NCBI GenBank assembly: GCA_031282565.1
Contig: JAITDL010000071.1
Location: forward strand, 1-15,403
Direction of reading: 5' to 3'
Length of the DNA stretch: 15,403 bases
Source of the DNA: Puniceicoccales bacterium
GTDB taxonomy: Bacteria; Verrucomicrobiota; Verrucomicrobiia; Opitutales; JAIRLM01
Shown here: one piece after another, positions 14,119 to 15,403 of the stretch
Layout of the letters: every line of letters begins with the position of its first letter
Position numbering within the stretch: position 1 is the stretch's first letter
Made by a program: the position numbers and the translations under genes
The notes under the pieces: generated by a model
The model's input: the letters and a program-made list of their open reading frames with translations, nothing else
Database searches by the model: none
What the model was told of the DNA's origin: nothing

Positions 14119-14745
14119 ATGATCCCTCCAGAACGCAGCCACGCTCCAAAACTTCGCCGAAGTGCAGACAAGCAATTCGTCGAGTCGCTACCGCTGTTGG
14201 GCTACGGCGGCAAGATTATTTTGCTACGGGACAGGGTGGAGGCGGAAAAAGCCGTGGAAAAATTACTCCGCGAGGAGGTGCTCGGCTTCGACACGGAAAC
14301 GCGGCCGGCATTTCACCGCGGCCAGCACTACGACACGGCCATAGTGCAGCTTTCAACGGCGGATTTGGCCTATATTTTTCAGCTAAAGTACTGCGGTGGA
14401 GTTGACGTTCTCCTGCCAATTTTCGAAGCCAAAAGTCCGCTAAAGGTCTGCATTGGCGTGGCGGATGACGTTAAGCGCCTCATGGAGATTAGAAAATTTT
14501 CCCAGTCCGGCTTCGTGGAGCTCACCGACGTCACAAAACCGCTGGGCATCGTGGACGGCAGTCTCCGCAAGTTGAGCGCCATAGTCCTCGGCATCAGGAT
14601 CTCAAAGCGTGAACAGACATCCAACTGGGCCAAGGAGGTGCTCACGGATAGCCAGCTGCGCTACGCCGCCACCGACGCCTGGGTAAGTCTGCGAATTTAC
14701 GAAGAAGCGCTGCGGCTCGGCGCCGAAGGAATTCAGGCTGAATAG
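14119..14745 (+). CDS. DEDDy-type 3'-5' exonuclease (RNase D / WRN-like domain)
   Basis: The DnaQ-like exonuclease fold is shown by VLGFDTETRPAF (54-65) with metal ligands Asp58 and Glu60, CIGVADDVKRL (111-121) with the third Asp, and YAATDAW (182-188) with Tyr182 and Asp186 of the DEDDy class. At 208 aa it holds only the exonuclease domain and lacks the HRDC domains of RNase D, so it is closer to the short stand-alone 3'-5' exonucleases of many bacteria. Substrate, DNA or RNA, cannot be told. The start ATG 14119 has a weak GGA 7 nt upstream. It is divergent from def and lies 278 nt before 16S rRNA. No intrinsic terminator was seen after it. Confidence 0.88.
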   Translation: MIPPERSHAPKLRRSADKQFVESLPLLGYGGKIILLRDRVEAEKAVEKLLREEVLGFDTETRPAFHRGQHYDTAIVQLSTADLAYIFQLKYCGGVDVLLPIFEAKSPLKVCIGVADDVKRLMEIRKFSQSGFVELTDVTKPLGIVDGSLRKLSAIVLGIRISKREQTSNWAKEVLTDSQLRYAATDAWVSLRIYEEALRLGAEGIQAE

Positions 14746-14773
14746 CTGCTGCTGATGGAGTTGCTGCACGGTT

Positions 14774-14835
14774 GAAAAACTTTTTTTAATTTTTTTTCGA
14801 AAAACGCTTGACGGCCCCGTCTGTGAATTTATCCA
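14774..14835 (+). promoter_or_regulatory. rRNA promoter with UP-like A/T tract
   Basis: TTGACG (14808-14813) is followed by 16 nt and TATCCA (14830-14835). Directly upstream, 14774-14805 is almost pure A and T in phased runs, as in UP elements bound by the RNA polymerase alpha C-terminal domain. Transcription would begin near 14842, about 180 nt before 16S rRNA. The G/C-rich bases after the -10 box resemble a discriminator of stringently controlled rRNA promoters. Confidence 0.65.
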
Positions 14836-14910
14836 GAGCCAGTCAGCCGAGCCCAGACCGGTGGGGAGGGGCACGACTGGCGCCGATCTTTGAAAGATTT
14901 CCAAGTATGA

Positions 14911-14933
14911 TTTTGTTCGGCCCTCGAACAAAA
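14911..14933 (+). other. Stem-loop in the 16S rRNA leader
   Basis: TTTTGTTCG (14911-14919) and CGAACAAAA (14925-14933) form a perfect 9-bp stem around GCCCT. It is followed by A residues, not T, on the + strand, so it is not a terminator of the exonuclease gene. It lies inside the predicted rRNA leader and could take part in antitermination or processing; that role is inferred from position. Confidence 0.5.
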
Positions 14934-15005
14934 AAAATTCCATGCAAATATGAAGTTGAATGTAGTTCAGGTTCATTTGAGCAGAACATGACTCTCGAAG
15001 TTATG

Positions 15006-15017
15006 CAACTCCGGTTG
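15006..15017 (+). other. UNCG tetraloop hairpin just before 16S rRNA
   Basis: CAAC (15006-15009), TCCG, GTTG (15014-15017) forms a four-pair stem closed C-G on a UCCG loop, a member of the very stable cUNCGg class. A G-U pair can extend it. It ends about 6 nt before the expected mature 5' end of 16S rRNA and may guide leader processing. Confidence 0.4.
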
Positions 15018-15023
15018 TAAAAA

Positions 15024-15403
<380 letters not shown>

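Noticed and set aside
14063..14149. Longer peptide deformylase starting at ATG 14116 or further upstream
   Set aside because: It would leave no room for promoters between two divergent genes, and the conserved protein begins well inside the version from 14062.
14911..14933. Stem-loop read as terminator of the exonuclease gene
   Set aside because: It is followed by A, not T, on the + strand and lies after the rRNA promoter.

Overview
The right edge of the window is the 5' part of a 16S rRNA gene. Its helix at 15357-15374 reads ACACCTACGGGTGGCAGC, the exact target of probe EUB338-III, which was designed for Verrucomicrobiota. Three neighbouring genes (8871-12200) match the pilus-like assembly genes named after Akkermansia Amuc_1099, Amuc_1100 and Amuc_1101, which are typical of the same phylum. 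I read this as a chromosomal segment of a verrucomicrobial bacterium. The genus cannot be fixed from the sequence alone, and no transposase, phage gene, CRISPR array or tRNA was seen.

Layout. (1) 1-2442: an accessory-looking block. It holds a possible C-terminal end of a + strand gene at the edge, then two unrecognised minus-strand genes (203 aa and 424 aa), a 330-base spacer and a clear terminator. (2) 2443-3648, minus: phosphoglycerate kinase. (3) 3736-8068, plus: a tightly packed housekeeping run, rpsR, a GmhA-like SIS isomerase, rpsP, trmD, rplS, rpsT, fabG and holB. (4) 14062-8045, minus: def, dnaX, a PilM/PilN-like fusion, an Amuc_1100-like protein, an Amuc_1099-like protein and truA. 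This run converges on holB and overlaps it by 24 bp. (5) 14119-15403, plus: a DEDDy 3'-5' exonuclease, then a strong rRNA-type promoter with an A/T-rich upstream tract, a structured leader and 16S rRNA.

Function. Most genes serve translation: ribosomal proteins S18, S16, L19 and S20, the modification enzymes TrmD and TruA, peptide deformylase and 16S rRNA. Two clamp-loader subunits (DnaX and HolB), FabG and Pgk add replication, fatty-acid synthesis and glycolysis. The pilus-like trio would form an inner-membrane assembly platform; its secretin is not in the window.

The most interesting region is the left 2.4 kb. If the 424-aa protein starts at 2295, it and the 203-aa protein align from their first residue: Leu-Ser at residues 50-51 in both, Glu at 53, Gly-His at 71/73, and Arg-Ala exactly 32 residues after that Gly in both. 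Each gene also has a sigma70-like promoter whose -10 box ends 9 nt before the ATG, which predicts nearly leaderless mRNAs. Both proteins have long Pro/Ser/Thr-rich tails. I propose a small divergent family of unknown function, possibly secreted or surface/host-interaction proteins; that function is inference only.
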